This document shows, in pieces, positions 8,738 to 19,395 of a stretch of DNA of 64,000 nucleotides. The position numbers and the translations under genes are program-made. This stretch comes from Cryobacterium roopkundense (lineage in GTDB: Bacteria; Actinomycetota; Actinomycetes; Actinomycetales; Microbacteriaceae). The DNA lies in contig NZ_JACHBQ010000001.1 of the NCBI RefSeq assembly GCF_014200405.1, positions 3,348,001 through 3,412,000 on the forward strand, in the 5' to 3' direction. The notes under the pieces were generated by a model, which saw only the letters and a list, made by a program, of their open reading frames with translations, had not been told where the DNA came from and made no database searches. Position 1 is the stretch's first letter; every line of letters starts with the position of its first letter.

Positions 8738-9988
8738 TCAGCCGCCGAAGACGGTGCGCTTCAGGAAGTCGTTGCGGAACGTGTGCTGCGGGTCCATCCG
8801 CTCGGCGAGGTCCCGAAAATCGGCGAACCGCGGGTAGAGCGGTGCGAGGTCGGCGGCGCGCAGCTCGAACAGCTTGCCCCAGTGCGGGCGCGCGGCGAAC
8901 GGCGCGAGCGCTGCTTCGATGAGCACGAGCACCTTCTCCACGGCCGCCTGCTCGGGCTTCCAGGTGAAATGCAGGCCGATGCCGTCGCGCCCCTGGTTGG
9001 CGCTCAGCCACAGGTCGTCGGCGGCCACCGTGCGCACCTCGCTCACCAGCAGCAGCGGCGTGATCACGCTCGACAGGCCGCGCATCGCCTCGATGGCCAC
9101 CACGGCGTGCTCGCGGGGCACGAGGTATTCGCTCTGTAGCTCCGCTCCATTGCTCGGCGTGAACGCGAGGCGAAAGTGCGCCAGCCTGTCGTGCCAGGGG
9201 CCCCACGCCCCGAGCTGCTCGGTGCAGTTCGACCCCGAAATTCCGGGCAGCGGATGCCGCGGCACTGTCGCGGGCGATCCGCCGAAAAACTCGGGACGGC
9301 CGGTGAACGGCGCCCGGCTCTTCAACCACGCCTGCTCGACGGCGTCGCCGCTCCAGTCCGTGAACAGGCTCACGCTGTAGGCGGCACCCGTAACCTCATC
9401 AAAGTCGGCGAGCACCCGTGACCAGGGCAGGTTCTCAAACACGTCCTGGCGCACGTCGAACGTGGGCTCGATCGCCAGGGTCACCCGGGTGACGATACCG
9501 AGCGCGCCGAGCCCCACGACCATGCCGGCGAAGTCGGGGGTGACCTCCCGGGTCACTCTCATGAGCTCCCCCGAACCGGTCACGAGCTCAAGTGCCCGCA
9601 CGGCGGTCGCGAGGTTGCCGTTGCGGTCGCCGGATCCGTGCGTGCCGGTGGCGATCGCCCCGGCTACCGAGATGTGCGGCAGGGACGCGAGGTTGTGCAG
9701 CGCGAACCCACGGCGCGAGAGTTCTTCGGCAAGCACCCCGTACCGGGTGCCGCCGCCCACGGTGACGGTCAAGGCCGCCTCGTCGATGTCCAGGTCAGCG
9801 GGGATACCCGCGAGGGAGACGAGCGTACCGGGAGTGTCCGCGCTGTCATTGAAGGAGTGCCGGGAGCCGAGCGCCCGCACCCTGTCTGCCGCGGCCACGG
9901 CCTCCTGCAGCTCGGGCACGGTGGCAGGGCTTACCAGGCGCACTGCCTCGTAGCGGTAGTTTCCGGCCCAGTTCAGTTCAGTAGTCAC
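8738..9988 (-). CDS. xyoA: Alditol (xylitol) oxidase, FAD-linked
   Basis: 416 residues, the usual size of actinobacterial alditol oxidases. It oxidises the terminal hydroxyl of xylitol or sorbitol to the aldose, giving H2O2. The FAD-binding half contains [12 protein letters not shown], with His44 at the position that is covalently linked to flavin in AldO, and [20 protein letters not shown]. The C-terminal half has [24 protein letters not shown] and [11 protein letters not shown], all family hallmarks. The GTG at 9988 is preferred to the ATG at 9997 because AAGGA (9998-10002) is then correctly spaced. Divergent from xylA. Confidence 0.88.
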   Translation of the reverse strand: MTTELNWAGNYRYEAVRLVSPATVPELQEAVAAADRVRALGSRHSFNDSADTPGTLVSLAGIPADLDIDEAALTVTVGGGTRYGVLAEELSRRGFALHNLASLPHISVAGAIATGTHGSGDRNGNLATAVRALELVTGSGELMRVTREVTPDFAGMVVGLGALGIVTRVTLAIEPTFDVRQDVFENLPWSRVLADFDEVTGAAYSVSLFTDWSGDAVEQAWLKSRAPFTGRPEFFGGSPATVPRHPLPGISGSNCTEQLGAWGPWHDRLAHFRLAFTPSNGAELQSEYLVPREHAVVAIEAMRGLSSVITPLLLVSEVRTVAADDLWLSANQGRDGIGLHFTWKPEQAAVEKVLVLIEAALAPFAARPHWGKLFELRAADLAPLYPRFADFRDLAERMDPQHTFRNDFLKRTVFGG

Positions 9989-10050
9989 AATCCGCATCCT
10001 TGCCCGATCGAATATTAGGTGTTCACAACAACATAACCGGCCTGAGCCCC

Positions 10051-10078
10051 TTGACATCACCTCTGCATCGAATATGTT
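10051..10078 (+). promoter_or_regulatory. xylA promoter, sigma70-like
   Basis: A perfect -35 TTGACA (10051-10056) is separated by 16 bp from TATGTT (10073-10078), about 40 bases before the xylA start. The 9-mer ATCGAATAT overlaps the -10 (10067-10075) and recurs at 10007-10015 beside the xyoA start, so it may be a shared operator half-site. Confidence 0.6.
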
Positions 10079-10118
10079 TGGAGACAGAACAATTCACGTA
10101 CATCACCGGGAGCACTTA

Positions 10119-11309
10119 ATGGCGAACCAGCCCACGCGCGACGACAAATTTTCCTTCGGCCTCTGGACGATCGGCTATAACGGCACTGACCCGTTCGGCG
10201 GCCCGACGCGTCCCGACCTCGACGTGGTCGACGCCGTCACCAACCTGGCCGAGCGCGGCGCCTACGGTCTCACCTTCCACGACGATGACCTGTTCGCCTT
10301 CGGCTCCACGGATGCCGCGCGCCAGAACCAGATCGACCGCCTGAAGGGCGCCCTCGCCGACACCGGCCTGATCGTACCGATGGTCACCACTAATCTTTTC
10401 AGCGCCCCGGTCTTCAAGGACGGCGGCTTCACCTCGAACGACCGCGCCGTGCGCCGCTTCGCGATGCGCAAGGTGCTGCGCAACATCGACCTCGCCGCCG
10501 AGCTCGGCGCGAAGACGTTCGTGATGTGGGGCGGACGTGAGGGCGCCGAGTACGACGCGGCCAAGGACATCCGCTCGGCACTCGAGCGCTATCGCGAGGC
10601 CGTGAACCTGCTCGGCGACTATGTCACCGACAAGGGCTACGACATGCGTTTCGCCATCGAGCCCAAGCCCAACGAGCCGCGCGGCGACATTCTGCTGCCC
10701 ACGGTGGGGCACGCGATGGCGTTCATCACCACGCTCGAGCGACCCGAGATGGTGGGAGTGAACCCCGAAGTCGGCCACGAGCAGATGGCCGGGCTCAACT
10801 TCACGGCCGGCATCGCGCAGGCGCTCTACCAGGGCAAGCTGTTCCACATCGACCTCAACGGCCAGCGCGGCATCAAGTACGACCAGGACCTGGTGTTCGG
10901 GCACGGCGACCTGCAGAACGCGTTCTCCCTGGTCGACCTGCTCGAGAACGGCGGCCCCAACGGCGGCCAGTCCTACGACGGACCGCGTCACTTCGACTAC
11001 AAGCCCTCGCGCACCGAAGACATCACCGGCGTGTGGGACTCCGTGTCGGCCAACATGCGCACCTACCTGTTGCTCAAGGAGCGCGCCGCGTCGTTCCGCG
11101 CCGACCCGGAGGTGCAGCAGCTGCTCGCCGCGAGCCAGGTCCCCGAGCTCTCGCAGCCCACGCTCAACCCGGGCGAAACCTACGACGACCTGCTCGCCGA
11201 CCGCGCGTCGTACGAAGACTTCGATACGGATGCCTACTTCGGCGGCCACGGATTCGGCTTCGTGCGCCTGCAGCAGCTGGCCCTCGAGCACCTGCTCGGC
11301 GCTCGCTAG
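10119..11309 (+). CDS. xylA: Xylose isomerase
   Basis: 396 residues, the short actinobacterial class. It converts D-xylose to D-xylulose (glucose to fructose in vitro) using two divalent metals. Catalytic His54 and Asp57 lie in TFHDDD. Metal ligand Glu181 and Lys183 lie in [11 protein letters not shown], and Glu217 and His220 in NPEVGHEQ, all at canonical numbering. The ATG at 10119 has GGGAG six bases upstream. No xylB kinase is adjacent in the window. Divergence from xyoA suggests that xylose made from xylitol is passed to this enzyme. Confidence 0.97.
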   Translation: MANQPTRDDKFSFGLWTIGYNGTDPFGGPTRPDLDVVDAVTNLAERGAYGLTFHDDDLFAFGSTDAARQNQIDRLKGALADTGLIVPMVTTNLFSAPVFKDGGFTSNDRAVRRFAMRKVLRNIDLAAELGAKTFVMWGGREGAEYDAAKDIRSALERYREAVNLLGDYVTDKGYDMRFAIEPKPNEPRGDILLPTVGHAMAFITTLERPEMVGVNPEVGHEQMAGLNFTAGIAQALYQGKLFHIDLNGQRGIKYDQDLVFGHGDLQNAFSLVDLLENGGPNGGQSYDGPRHFDYKPSRTEDITGVWDSVSANMRTYLLLKERAASFRADPEVQQLLAASQVPELSQPTLNPGETYDDLLADRASYEDFDTDAYFGGHGFGFVRLQQLALEHLLGAR

Positions 11310-11328
11310 CCCATCACGAGCGGATGCC

Positions 11329-11373
11329 GCGGCGCCGGTGAGGCGTTGAGCCCAGTTCCGTCCCCGGCGCCGC
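11329..11373. terminator. Possible bidirectional terminator between xylA and kdpE
   Basis: GCGGCGCCGG (11329-11338) and CCGGCGCCGC (11364-11373) are perfect 10-bp inverted arms with a 25-base loop, between convergent genes. No T-tract is present, as is common in high-GC actinobacteria. Confidence 0.45.
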
Positions 11374-11383
11374 GCACCTGTGG

Positions 11384-12082
11384 TCAGGCCGGCTCTGCGC
11401 CGGGGTCGAAGCGGTAACCCATGCCGGCCTCGGTGAGCAGGTACCGGGGTCTGGACGGATCCGGCTCGAGCTTCTTTCGGAGTTGCGCGAGGTAAAGACG
11501 CAAGTACCCGGTGTCGCTCGTCGCATGCGCACCCCAGACGGCGGTCAAGAGCGCCTGCTTGGTGACCAACTTGCCGGGGTTGCGCACCAGCACCTCAAGA
11601 ATCAGCCATTCCGTCGGGGTCAAACGGATCGGCTCGCTGCCCCCCGCCTCGCTTCGCACGACACGTTTGCCGGGCAGATCGACCGTGATGGGGCCGAACA
11701 CGATCACGGGTTCGTCTTCCAAGCCCGCCACCCGGCGGGTCAGCGCACGGATGCGAGCCAGAAGCTCGTCGATGGAGAACGGTTTCGTCACGTAGTCATC
11801 GGCTCCCCTGTCGAGCGCCTCCACCTTGTCACCGGATCCGCTTCGGCCGGAGACCACAAGAATGGGCACGCTGCTCCAGCCCCGAACAGCATCGATGACA
11901 GCGAGCCCGTCGAGTCTGGGCATGCCCAGGTCGAGAATCACCAGGTCGAAGTGGTGCTCGATCGCCGCGTTGAGCGCCTCTTCCCCGTCTCCCGCGGTGA
12001 CGACGTCGTAGCCGCGGGCACCCAGCGTGATCCGCAGGGCACGGAGGATCTGCGGATCGTCGTCGGCAATCAGGAGTTTCAT
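11384..12082 (-). CDS. kdpE: KdpE, response regulator of K+ uptake
   Basis: 232 residues. The receiver domain begins MKLLIADDDP, with acidic pocket residues near 7-9 and phospho-acceptor Asp51 in LVILDLGMP. The OmpR/PhoB-type winged-helix domain follows (LTPTEWLILEVLVRNPGKLV, ending in LRKKLEPDPSRPRYLLTEAGMGYR with the terminal hairpin). It overlaps the kdpD stop by four bases (ATGA). It should activate the kdp operon when K+ is limiting, after phosphorylation by KdpD. Confidence 0.95.
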   Translation of the reverse strand: MKLLIADDDPQILRALRITLGARGYDVVTAGDGEEALNAAIEHHFDLVILDLGMPRLDGLAVIDAVRGWSSVPILVVSGRSGSGDKVEALDRGADDYVTKPFSIDELLARIRALTRRVAGLEDEPVIVFGPITVDLPGKRVVRSEAGGSEPIRLTPTEWLILEVLVRNPGKLVTKQALLTAVWGAHATSDTGYLRLYLAQLRKKLEPDPSRPRYLLTEAGMGYRFDPGAEPA

Positions 12083-14577
12083 GTGGGTTCCTCGCTCGGT
12101 GGGGTGTCGGCGGCGGGCAGCGAGATCACCATGGTCAGGCCACCGCCGGGGGTGTCATCGGCTTCGAGAGTGCCGTGCATCCCCTCGATGAATCCCTTCG
12201 AGAGCGCGAGTCCGAGTCCGAGTCCGGACAGATTATCGGTGTCCCCGAGGCGTTGAAACGGCACGAAGACGTCATCCCGCCGGTCCGCGGGAATTCCGGG
12301 GCCCTGGTCACTGACCCGAATTTGCACGGTACCGGCAAACTGGCTCGCGGCCAGCCGCGCCGGCTTGCCGGGTGGGGAGAAGCGGATGGCGTTGGCCAGC
12401 AGGTTCACGACGGCCCGCTGCAAAAGTCCCGCGTCCGCGAGAACGAGCGAAACGTCGGGTGAGATGTCGAGTTCCACGCTGTCCGGCCCCAGATTCAGTT
12501 CGTCCAGTGCCGGGAGAACGATATCGAGCAGGTCGACGGGTCCGATGGAGATGGCCAGCTCCCCGGCCTGGAGTCGGCTGACATCGAGGAGATTCGTGAC
12601 GAGCGCAGAGAGGGTCTCGAGGCTTTCCCCGGCCGTGGCGAGCAATTCTTTGCGGTCGGCCTGAGAGAGCTCAACCTCCGTGGAGCGGATGCCGCTGATC
12701 GCCGCTGTCGCTGCCGCGAGCGGTCTGCGCAGGTCGTGACCGACAGCGAGGAGGAGGGCACTACGCATGCGGTCAGCTTCCGCAAGGGGACCGATCCTGC
12801 TCGCCGTTTGGGCGAGATCGGTGTGTTCGAGTGCCGCGTCGATCTGAATCGCGATGACCGAGAGCAGGCGCCGCTCCGAGGCCTCTAAATCGGGTCCGTA
12901 CAGCTCGAGCACAGCGCGGCTTCCCACGGGTACCGTCGTGGCTGGCGGCCCGTCACCGGGTTCGCCGTCGCTCGCGAGTGCCGTCGAGCCGGCGACGAGT
13001 CGCACCGCAGTGAGCCGAAATGCTTCCCGCGTCCTGGTGACGAGCGCGTGCAGCGCGTCCTCGCCCCGGAGCACGCTGCCGGCGACTGTGGCGAGCAGCG
13101 CCGACTCCGCGGCCGAACGTTGGGCGGTGCGCGATCGTCTCGCGGCCTGGTCCACGACGTAGCTCACGAGTCCGGCGTTGACGAGATAGAGAACGAGAGC
13201 GACAGCGTGGGTGGGTTCGGCGATGGTGATCGTGTGCACGGGGTCGACGAAAAAGTAGTCCAGTGTCAGGCCGGACAAGACAGCCGCAAACAGTGCCGGC
13301 CACAACCCACCGACCAGGGCGACGAGAACCACGAGGAGTTGATAGCTGAGGACATCACTCGTGATGGACTCGGTGCTACGGAGCAGCACGAGCGCCCAGG
13401 TCAGCAGCGGGCCGCCGACGATGGCCAGCGCAAAGCCGGCCATCCGGCGCCGCGCACTGAGAGCACCGCCCAGCCGAGGAAGCGTGAACTTGCCGCCGGC
13501 AGCGGAGTGGGTGACGATATGCACGTCGATGTCACCGGATTCCCGCACGATTGTCGCACCGATACCGGGTCCGGCCAGTGCTGCGGTGAGCCTGGCGCGC
13601 CTGCTCACCCCGATGACAAGTTGGGTGGCATTGGCGGCCCTGGCGAAGTCGACGAGGGCACGGGCCGTGTCGTTTCCGACCACCTGGTGATAACTTCCGC
13701 CGAGTTCTTCGACCAGGGCGCGTTGGGCCGCCAGCGCACCGGGATGCGGGGCGCTGAGACCGTCCTGGCTGATCACATGGGCGGCGACTAGTTCGCCCCC
13801 GGCCGATCGCGCGGCGATCCGGGCCCCGCGTCTGACGAGGGTTTCACCCTCCGGCCCGCCGGTCAACGCCACGACGACGCGTTCGCGTGCCTCCCATTTA
13901 CTGTCGATGCCGTGTTCCGTGCGGTAGGCCTGCAGGGCGGTGTCTACCTCGTCGGCGAGCCACAGCAGGGCGAGTTCGCGGAGGGCGGTGAGATTGCCCA
14001 GGCGGAAGTAGTTCGACAGTGCGGCGTCGATTCGGGCAGCCGGGTAGACGTGACCTTCGGCCAGCCTGTCTCGCAGGGCCTGGGGCGCCAGATCGACGAC
14101 CTCAACCTGATCGGCGCGTCGGAGCACGGAATCCGGCAGGGTTTCTCGCTGAGGTGCGCCAGTGATCTGCTCGACGACGTCGTTGAGAGACTCGATGTGC
14201 TGAATATTGACGGTCGAGATCACATCGATCCCAGCGTCGAGGATCGCCTCGACGTCTTGGAAACGCTTGGCGTGCACCGACCCCGGGGCATTAGTGTGGG
14301 CGAGTTCGTCGACCAGGGCGATGTCCGGCCGACGAGCGAGTACGGCCCCGAGGTCCAGATCGGTCAGCTCGACGCCACGGTGTTCGACCGTGATCCGCGG
14401 CACGACCTCGAGGCCTTCGAGCATCACGGCGGTCGCCGCCCGCCCGTGGGTCTCTACGACGGCGACGACCACATCTTTGCCTGCGTCGCGAAGGCGGCGA
14501 CCTTCCTCGAGCATGGTGTACGTCTTGCCCACGCCCGGGGCCGCCCCCAGCAGCACCCGCAGACGACCGCGTTTCAT
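12079..14577 (-). CDS. kdpD: KdpD, K+-limitation sensor histidine kinase
   Basis: 832 residues. Domains in order: N-terminal KdpD domain with Walker-type GAAPGVGKTYTMLEEG, a Usp-like domain around residues 230-350, four membrane segments near residues 370-480, a GAF-like region, then a kinase core with the phospho-acceptor His in AVGHDLRRPLAA and ATPase motifs NLLANAIRFSPPG and DQGPGIP. The domain order matches E. coli KdpD, slightly shorter than its 894 residues. It is translationally coupled to kdpE and lies three bases after kdpC. Confidence 0.95.
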   Translation of the reverse strand: MKRGRLRVLLGAAPGVGKTYTMLEEGRRLRDAGKDVVVAVVETHGRAATAVMLEGLEVVPRITVEHRGVELTDLDLGAVLARRPDIALVDELAHTNAPGSVHAKRFQDVEAILDAGIDVISTVNIQHIESLNDVVEQITGAPQRETLPDSVLRRADQVEVVDLAPQALRDRLAEGHVYPAARIDAALSNYFRLGNLTALRELALLWLADEVDTALQAYRTEHGIDSKWEARERVVVALTGGPEGETLVRRGARIAARSAGGELVAAHVISQDGLSAPHPGALAAQRALVEELGGSYHQVVGNDTARALVDFARAANATQLVIGVSRRARLTAALAGPGIGATIVRESGDIDVHIVTHSAAGGKFTLPRLGGALSARRRMAGFALAIVGGPLLTWALVLLRSTESITSDVLSYQLLVVLVALVGGLWPALFAAVLSGLTLDYFFVDPVHTITIAEPTHAVALVLYLVNAGLVSYVVDQAARRSRTAQRSAAESALLATVAGSVLRGEDALHALVTRTREAFRLTAVRLVAGSTALASDGEPGDGPPATTVPVGSRAVLELYGPDLEASERRLLSVIAIQIDAALEHTDLAQTASRIGPLAEADRMRSALLLAVGHDLRRPLAAATAAISGIRSTEVELSQADRKELLATAGESLETLSALVTNLLDVSRLQAGELAISIGPVDLLDIVLPALDELNLGPDSVELDISPDVSLVLADAGLLQRAVVNLLANAIRFSPPGKPARLAASQFAGTVQIRVSDQGPGIPADRRDDVFVPFQRLGDTDNLSGLGLGLALSKGFIEGMHGTLEADDTPGGGLTMVISLPAADTPPSEEPT

Positions 14578-14580
14578 CGC

Positions 14581-15189
14581 TCAGCCTTTCAGCCCGGCAA
14601 GGGCGCTGTTCAATTCGAGTACGTTGACGGTCGGTTCGCCCAGGTAGCCCAGGTCACGTCCCTGAACGTGGGATTCGACCAAGGCGCGCACGTCCGCTTC
14701 GGCAAGTCCTCGTTCGCGGGCGATTCGGGTCACCTGAAGCTCAGCATAGGCGGGGCTGATGTGGGGATCGAGCCCCGACGCAGACGCGGTGAGCGCGTCT
14801 GCAGGGATCTGCCCGGCTGCCGCGCCATCGGACTCCTCGATGGCCTTCGTCCGCTCGGTGATGGCTTGGATCAGATCCGCGTTTTCTGGCCCATAGTTGC
14901 TGCCGCTCGAAGCGGCCGCGTCGTAGCCGTCCCCGGCGGCTGACGGACGTGGCTGGAACCACTGCGGCAGTGGAGCGCCGTCCGCATCAGAGAAGGACTG
15001 CCCGATCAGGGTCGACCCGACCGTTGCGCCGCCGACGGTCATCAGCGAACCGTTCGCCTGTGACGGCAAGGCGAGCTGGCCGATGGCGGTGATGGCGAGG
15101 GGGTAGCCGAGCCCGAGCCCGACAGTGAAGACGAGCATGGCGCGGATGGCGACCCAATAGGGCCGGGCCGCTGTGCGTGGCGAGCTCAT
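14581..15189 (-). CDS. kdpC: KdpC, K+-transporting ATPase subunit C
   Basis: 202 residues. One N-terminal membrane segment (MLVFTVGLGLGYPLAITAI region) is followed by the signatures IGQSF, WFQPRPSA and SGLDPHISPAYAELQVTRIA. It stabilises the KdpFABC complex and raises ATP affinity of KdpB. It begins 42 bases after the kdpB stop, with kdpD close behind. Confidence 0.95.
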   Translation of the reverse strand: MSSPRTAARPYWVAIRAMLVFTVGLGLGYPLAITAIGQLALPSQANGSLMTVGGATVGSTLIGQSFSDADGAPLPQWFQPRPSAAGDGYDAAASSGSNYGPENADLIQAITERTKAIEESDGAAAGQIPADALTASASGLDPHISPAYAELQVTRIARERGLAEADVRALVESHVQGRDLGYLGEPTVNVLELNSALAGLKG

Positions 15190-15231
15190 GGTGTGGTGTC
15201 CGTTTCCGTTGTGGGGTGAGTCATGGGGTGC

Positions 15232-17394
15232 CTAGAATCCGGGGATCAGGGAGACCAGGAGGTCGATCAGTTTGATACCGATGAACGGGGCGATGACGCC
15301 GCCGAGGCCGTAAATCAGCAGGTTGCGGCCCAGAATGCTCGACGCGGCGGCCGGTCGGTACTTCACGCCGCGGATCGCGAGCGGAATCAGCGCAACGATG
15401 ATGATGGCGTTGAAGATGATCGCCGACATAATCGCCGACGCCGGGGAATTCAGCTGCATCACGTTGAGCACCGCCAGCCCAGGGAACACTCCGGAGAACA
15501 TCGCCGGGATGATCGCGAAGTACTTGGCCACGTCGTTGGCGATCGAGAAGGTGGTCAGCGCCCCGCGCGTGATCAGGAGCTGCTTGCCGATACGTACAAC
15601 GTCGATGAGTTTGGTCGGGTCGGAGTCAAGGTCGACCATGTTGCCAGCTTCTTTCGCCGCGCTCGTGCCCGTGTTCATGGCCACTCCGACATCCGCTTGG
15701 GCGAGCGCCGGGGCGTCGTTCGTGCCGTCGCCGGTCATCGCCACGAGGTTGCCGCCTTCCTGCTCGCGGCGGATCAGGGCGAGTTTGTCTTCAGGTGTCG
15801 CCTCGGCCAGGAAGTCGTCGACGCCGGCCTCCGCGGCGATGGTTTTCGCTGTGAGGGGGTTGTCGCCCGTGACCATGATGGTGCGGATGCCCATGGCCCT
15901 CAGCTCGGAGAATCGCTGGGCGATCCCTTCCTTGACGATGTCTTTGAGGTAGATCAGTCCGAGGATGCGGCGGGTGCCGTCGGCATCGCCCGATGCCACC
16001 ACGAGCGGGGTGCCGCCCACGCCGGAGATCCTCTCGACCTGTTCGCCGAGTTCGGCCAGGACCGTGCGTGCAGCGGGAGCGGATGTCTCGACCCATGCGA
16101 TCACGGCCGACCCGGCTCCCTTGCGAATCTGGGAGCCGTCGGGCAGGTCGACGCCGCTCATGCGGGTCTGCGCCGTGAAGGGCACGATGTCCCCCGCGAG
16201 TGCCCCTTCGTGGCGAAAACCGCTCTCGGCTGCCAGGTCGACGATCGATTTTCCCTCCGGCGTCGGGTCGCTCAGCGACGACAGCGCCGCCGCCCGCATG
16301 AGGTCCGCCACGGTCACTCCTACCAATGGGGTGAATTCCCGAGCCTGTCGGTTGCCGTAGGTGATCGTGCCGGTCTTGTCGAGGAGCAGGATGGTGACGT
16401 CCCCCGCGGCCTCGACGGCGCGACCGGACATGGCCAGCACATTGCGCTGCACGAGCCGGTCCATGCCGGCAATGCCGATCGCCGAGAGCAACGCGCCGAT
16501 CGTGGTGGGGATGAGGCAGACCAGCAGGGCCACGAGAACGGGAAGGCTCACCGCCGCGGCAGAATAGCCGGCAATCGGATTGATGGTGAGTGTGACGATA
16601 ACGAAGATGATGGACAGGCTCGCCAGCAGGATGTTCAGGGCGAGCTCGTTGGGGGTCTTCTGCCGAGACGCGCCCTCGACGAGGGCAATCATGCGGTCGA
16701 CGAAGGTTTCGCCCGGTTTACTCGTGATGCGCACCACGATGCGGTCGGAGAGCACGCGAGTGCCTCCGGTGACGGCGCTGCGGTCGCCACCGGATTCCCG
16801 AATCACCGGCGCCGACTCACCGGTGATGGCGGATTCGTCGATCGAGGCGATGCCCGACACGATGTCGCCGTCTCCGGGAACGAGTTCGCCGGCGACGACC
16901 ACGACGACGTCGCCCAGAGTGAGGTCGGCGGAGGAGAGCTCAGTTACAGTGGCCCGCTCGGCCGCGGCATCCGCTGCTGGGTCGTAGCCTTCGACGCGGT
17001 GGGCGGTGGTACTCGTGCGGGTCTGGCGCAGGCTGTCGGCCTGGGCCTTGCCCCGCCCCTCGGCCACCGACTCCGCCAGGTTCGCGAAAACGACGGTAAG
17101 CCACAGCCAGACGGCGATCCCCACTGTGAACGACGCAGGGACTGCCGCTCCCCCGGAAGCACGCGGTCCACCGAGAAACGGCTCGGCAATGGCCAAAGCC
17201 GTCGTCAGGGCGGCGCCGATTTCGACGATGAACATCACTGGATTGCGCCACATTTGCCGAGGGTCGAGCTTGCGGAATGCGCCGGGCAGAGCGGCGACGA
17301 GCTGGGCGATGCTGATCGCGCCTTTCGGCGCGGGGCGGTGGTGCCCGTGTTCGGGCGGCTTCGCTGAAGCGGATGTTTCGGTGAGAGTTGTCAT
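15232..17394 (-). CDS. kdpB: KdpB, P-type ATPase subunit of K+ uptake
   Basis: 720 residues, slightly longer than E. coli KdpB (682) because of a His/Pro-rich N-terminal tail. It hydrolyses ATP to drive K+ movement through KdpA. The TGES motif lies near residue 191, phosphorylated Asp339 in [10 protein letters not shown], and [11 protein letters not shown] and the following DSDPTKL segment are intact. The ATG at 17394, five bases after the kdpA stop, fits operon spacing; the open frame upstream overlaps kdpA in another frame and lacks homology. Confidence 0.95.
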   Translation of the reverse strand: MTTLTETSASAKPPEHGHHRPAPKGAISIAQLVAALPGAFRKLDPRQMWRNPVMFIVEIGAALTTALAIAEPFLGGPRASGGAAVPASFTVGIAVWLWLTVVFANLAESVAEGRGKAQADSLRQTRTSTTAHRVEGYDPAADAAAERATVTELSSADLTLGDVVVVVAGELVPGDGDIVSGIASIDESAITGESAPVIRESGGDRSAVTGGTRVLSDRIVVRITSKPGETFVDRMIALVEGASRQKTPNELALNILLASLSIIFVIVTLTINPIAGYSAAAVSLPVLVALLVCLIPTTIGALLSAIGIAGMDRLVQRNVLAMSGRAVEAAGDVTILLLDKTGTITYGNRQAREFTPLVGVTVADLMRAAALSSLSDPTPEGKSIVDLAAESGFRHEGALAGDIVPFTAQTRMSGVDLPDGSQIRKGAGSAVIAWVETSAPAARTVLAELGEQVERISGVGGTPLVVASGDADGTRRILGLIYLKDIVKEGIAQRFSELRAMGIRTIMVTGDNPLTAKTIAAEAGVDDFLAEATPEDKLALIRREQEGGNLVAMTGDGTNDAPALAQADVGVAMNTGTSAAKEAGNMVDLDSDPTKLIDVVRIGKQLLITRGALTTFSIANDVAKYFAIIPAMFSGVFPGLAVLNVMQLNSPASAIMSAIIFNAIIIVALIPLAIRGVKYRPAAASSILGRNLLIYGLGGVIAPFIGIKLIDLLVSLIPGF

Positions 17395-17399
17395 GGGAG

Positions 17400-19073
17400 T
17401 TACTGCAGCCCTTCCGCCAGGGGTCCTAGCGCGAGTACGGGGAAATAGGTCAGTGCGGTGATGATGATCGTGACTCCGATCAGCAAGCCCACGAATTGCG
17501 GCCGGTTCGTGGGCAGCGTGCCGGCCGTCGCAGGCACCTTGTCCTGGGCGGCGAGAGAGCCGGCCAGCGCCAGAACGAACACAATCGGCAGGAATCTGCC
17601 GAGGAGCATCGCGACGCCCAGGGCGGTGTTGAACCACGGGGTGTTCGCGGTCAGCCCGGCGAAGGCTGAGCCGTTGTTGTTGGCGGCGGAGGTGAACGCG
17701 TAGAGCACTTCGGAGAGGCCGTGCAGCCCGGGGTTCCAGATCGACGTGCCCTCGACATCCGCTCGCACCGCGGGGATCGCGAAGCTCAGCGCCGTTCCAG
17801 TGAGCACGAGCGTCGGCGTGATCAGGATGTAGAGGCTCGCGAGCTTGATCTCCCGCGGGCCGATCTTCTTTCCGAGGTATTCCGGGGTACGCCCCACCAG
17901 GAGTCCTGCCACGAAGACGGCAATCACGGCGAGGATGAGCATTCCGTAGAGCCCGGAGCCGACGCCGCCGGGGGCGACCTCGCCGAGCATCATGTTGAGC
18001 ATCGGCATCATGCCGCCGAGCGCCGTGTACGAGTCGTGCATGGAATTGACCGCGCCGGTCGATGTGAGGGTGCTCGTGGTTGCGAAGAGAGTAGACCCGG
18101 CGATACCGAACCTGGTCTCCTTGCCTTCCATCGCGCCGCCGGCGAGGCCGGGTGCGGTTCCGGCACCGTTCAGCTCGAAGATCGTCAGGGCGGTCAGTGA
18201 GACCACGAAGATGGTGGCCATCGTGGCAAGGATCGCGTAGCCCTGCTTCCTGTCACCCACCATGGTGCCGAAGGTGCGGGGCAGGCTGAAGGGGATCGCG
18301 AGCATCAGGATGATCTGGAACAGGCTCGTCCACGCCGTGGGGTTTTCGAACGGATGCGCCGAGTTCGCGTTGAAGAAGCCGCCACCGTTCGTGCCGAGCA
18401 GCTTGATCGCCTCCTGGGAAGCGACCGGGCCGCCGGGGATGGACTGCACTCCGCCGCTCAGGGTCGCCACATCGGTGAAGCCGTTGAAATTCTGAATCAC
18501 TCCGCCGACGATCAACACAATCGCGGAGACAATCGCGAGCGGCAGCAACAGCCTGAGGATGCCGCGGGTCAGGTCGACCCAGAAGTTGCCGATCGTTCCC
18601 GTGCGTGTGAGGGCGAAGCCACGCACGAGGGCGATGGCCACAGCGATCCCGACAGCGGCGGAGACGAAGTTCTGCACGGCCAGACCAGCGATCTGCACCG
18701 AATAGCCCATCGTCACGTCCGGTGAATAGGACTGCCAGTTCGTGTTCGTGACAAACGACACCGCAGTGTTGAACGAGAGACCCTCCGGGATCGCCGGAAA
18801 GCCGAGGGAGTAGGGCAACACCGCCTGGGCACGCTGGAGCGCGTAGACGAACAACACACCGACCGCCGAGAATGCGAGCACCCCGCGCAGGTACGACTGC
18901 CAGGTCTGTTCAGAGCGTGAATCCACGCCGACCAGCCGATAGAACCCCCGCTCGATCCTGAGGTCGTGGGTGCTGGTGTTGATCGTCGCCATGTAGTCGC
19001 CGAGCGGCCGATACAGGGCGGTGAGAACGACGGCCAGGGTGAGCACCTGAAGGATCGCGAGCCAGATGTCCAC
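17400..19073 (-). CDS. kdpA: KdpA, K+-binding channel-like subunit
   Basis: 557 residues, typical length, about ten membrane helices. Selectivity-filter-like segments are seen as [45 protein letters not shown] and [14 protein letters not shown]. The ATG follows the kdpF stop directly, and the kdpB start lies five bases after its TAA. Confidence 0.96.
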   Translation of the reverse strand: MDIWLAILQVLTLAVVLTALYRPLGDYMATINTSTHDLRIERGFYRLVGVDSRSEQTWQSYLRGVLAFSAVGVLFVYALQRAQAVLPYSLGFPAIPEGLSFNTAVSFVTNTNWQSYSPDVTMGYSVQIAGLAVQNFVSAAVGIAVAIALVRGFALTRTGTIGNFWVDLTRGILRLLLPLAIVSAIVLIVGGVIQNFNGFTDVATLSGGVQSIPGGPVASQEAIKLLGTNGGGFFNANSAHPFENPTAWTSLFQIILMLAIPFSLPRTFGTMVGDRKQGYAILATMATIFVVSLTALTIFELNGAGTAPGLAGGAMEGKETRFGIAGSTLFATTSTLTSTGAVNSMHDSYTALGGMMPMLNMMLGEVAPGGVGSGLYGMLILAVIAVFVAGLLVGRTPEYLGKKIGPREIKLASLYILITPTLVLTGTALSFAIPAVRADVEGTSIWNPGLHGLSEVLYAFTSAANNNGSAFAGLTANTPWFNTALGVAMLLGRFLPIVFVLALAGSLAAQDKVPATAGTLPTNRPQFVGLLIGVTIIITALTYFPVLALGPLAEGLQ

Positions 19074-19162
19074 TAGAACCGCTCCGGCTTCACGAGTGCG
19101 AGCACGAGATAGCCCACAGCGGCCACGGCCAGAACCGCGGCCACGATGTCAAATACGATCAC
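19073..19162 (-). CDS. kdpF: KdpF, small membrane subunit
   Basis: 29 residues, a single hydrophobic helix ending in the characteristic ALVKPERF tail that marks KdpF. The GTG start (19160-19162) has a G-rich ribosome site (GGGGGGTGG) about nine bases upstream. It overlaps the stop of the preceding small ORF by four bases (GTGA) and the kdpA start by one base. Confidence 0.9.
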   Translation of the reverse strand: MIVFDIVAAVLAVAAVGYLVLALVKPERF

Positions 19163-19242
19163 AGCTTCGCCACCCCCCAGGCCACGACAGCGATCAGGGC
19201 GAAAACGGCGATGATGCCGAGAACATAGACCAGGTCCAACAT
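19159..19242 (-). CDS. 27-residue membrane peptide at the head of the kdp operon
   Basis: The ATG at 19242 opens a 27-codon frame: MLDLVYVLGIIAVFALIAVV, then AWGVAKL and TGA. It has one predicted membrane helix and a short basic C-terminus. GGAG lies seven bases upstream of the ATG, and the stop overlaps the kdpF GTG as GTGA, so it is positioned for coupled translation. From memory, similar tiny proteins precede kdpF in other actinobacteria, but this was not checked. It could be an extra Kdp subunit, a regulatory peptide or a translation-coupling leader. The evidence that it is real is context, ribosome site and composition. Confidence 0.65.
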   Translation of the reverse strand: MLDLVYVLGIIAVFALIAVVAWGVAKL

Positions 19243-19263
19243 GAAACAACTCCATCCGTAGGC

Positions 19264-19311
19264 CGACGATTCGTCGTGTCAGCTGGCGCTCCCCTCAGGG
19301 AGCACCAGCTG
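19264..19311 (-). promoter_or_regulatory. Leader hairpin and palindrome upstream of kdp
   Basis: CAGCTGGCGCTCCC (19280-19293) pairs with GGGAGCACCAGCTG (19298-19311) at 13 of 14 positions around a 4-base loop. Next to it lies the palindrome CGACGATTCGTCG (19264-19276). Both sit 22-70 bases upstream of the first kdp start. The first could be a leader hairpin or attenuator, the second an operator. Neither matches a riboswitch I can name. Confidence 0.4.
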
Positions 19312-19395
19312 ATTAGACACCCGAATCTCGGGCTGTGGGAGGAAACAAACGATTCCCTAACGCCGCGGGCGAAAACCCTCACGCTTTCCTGCTGC

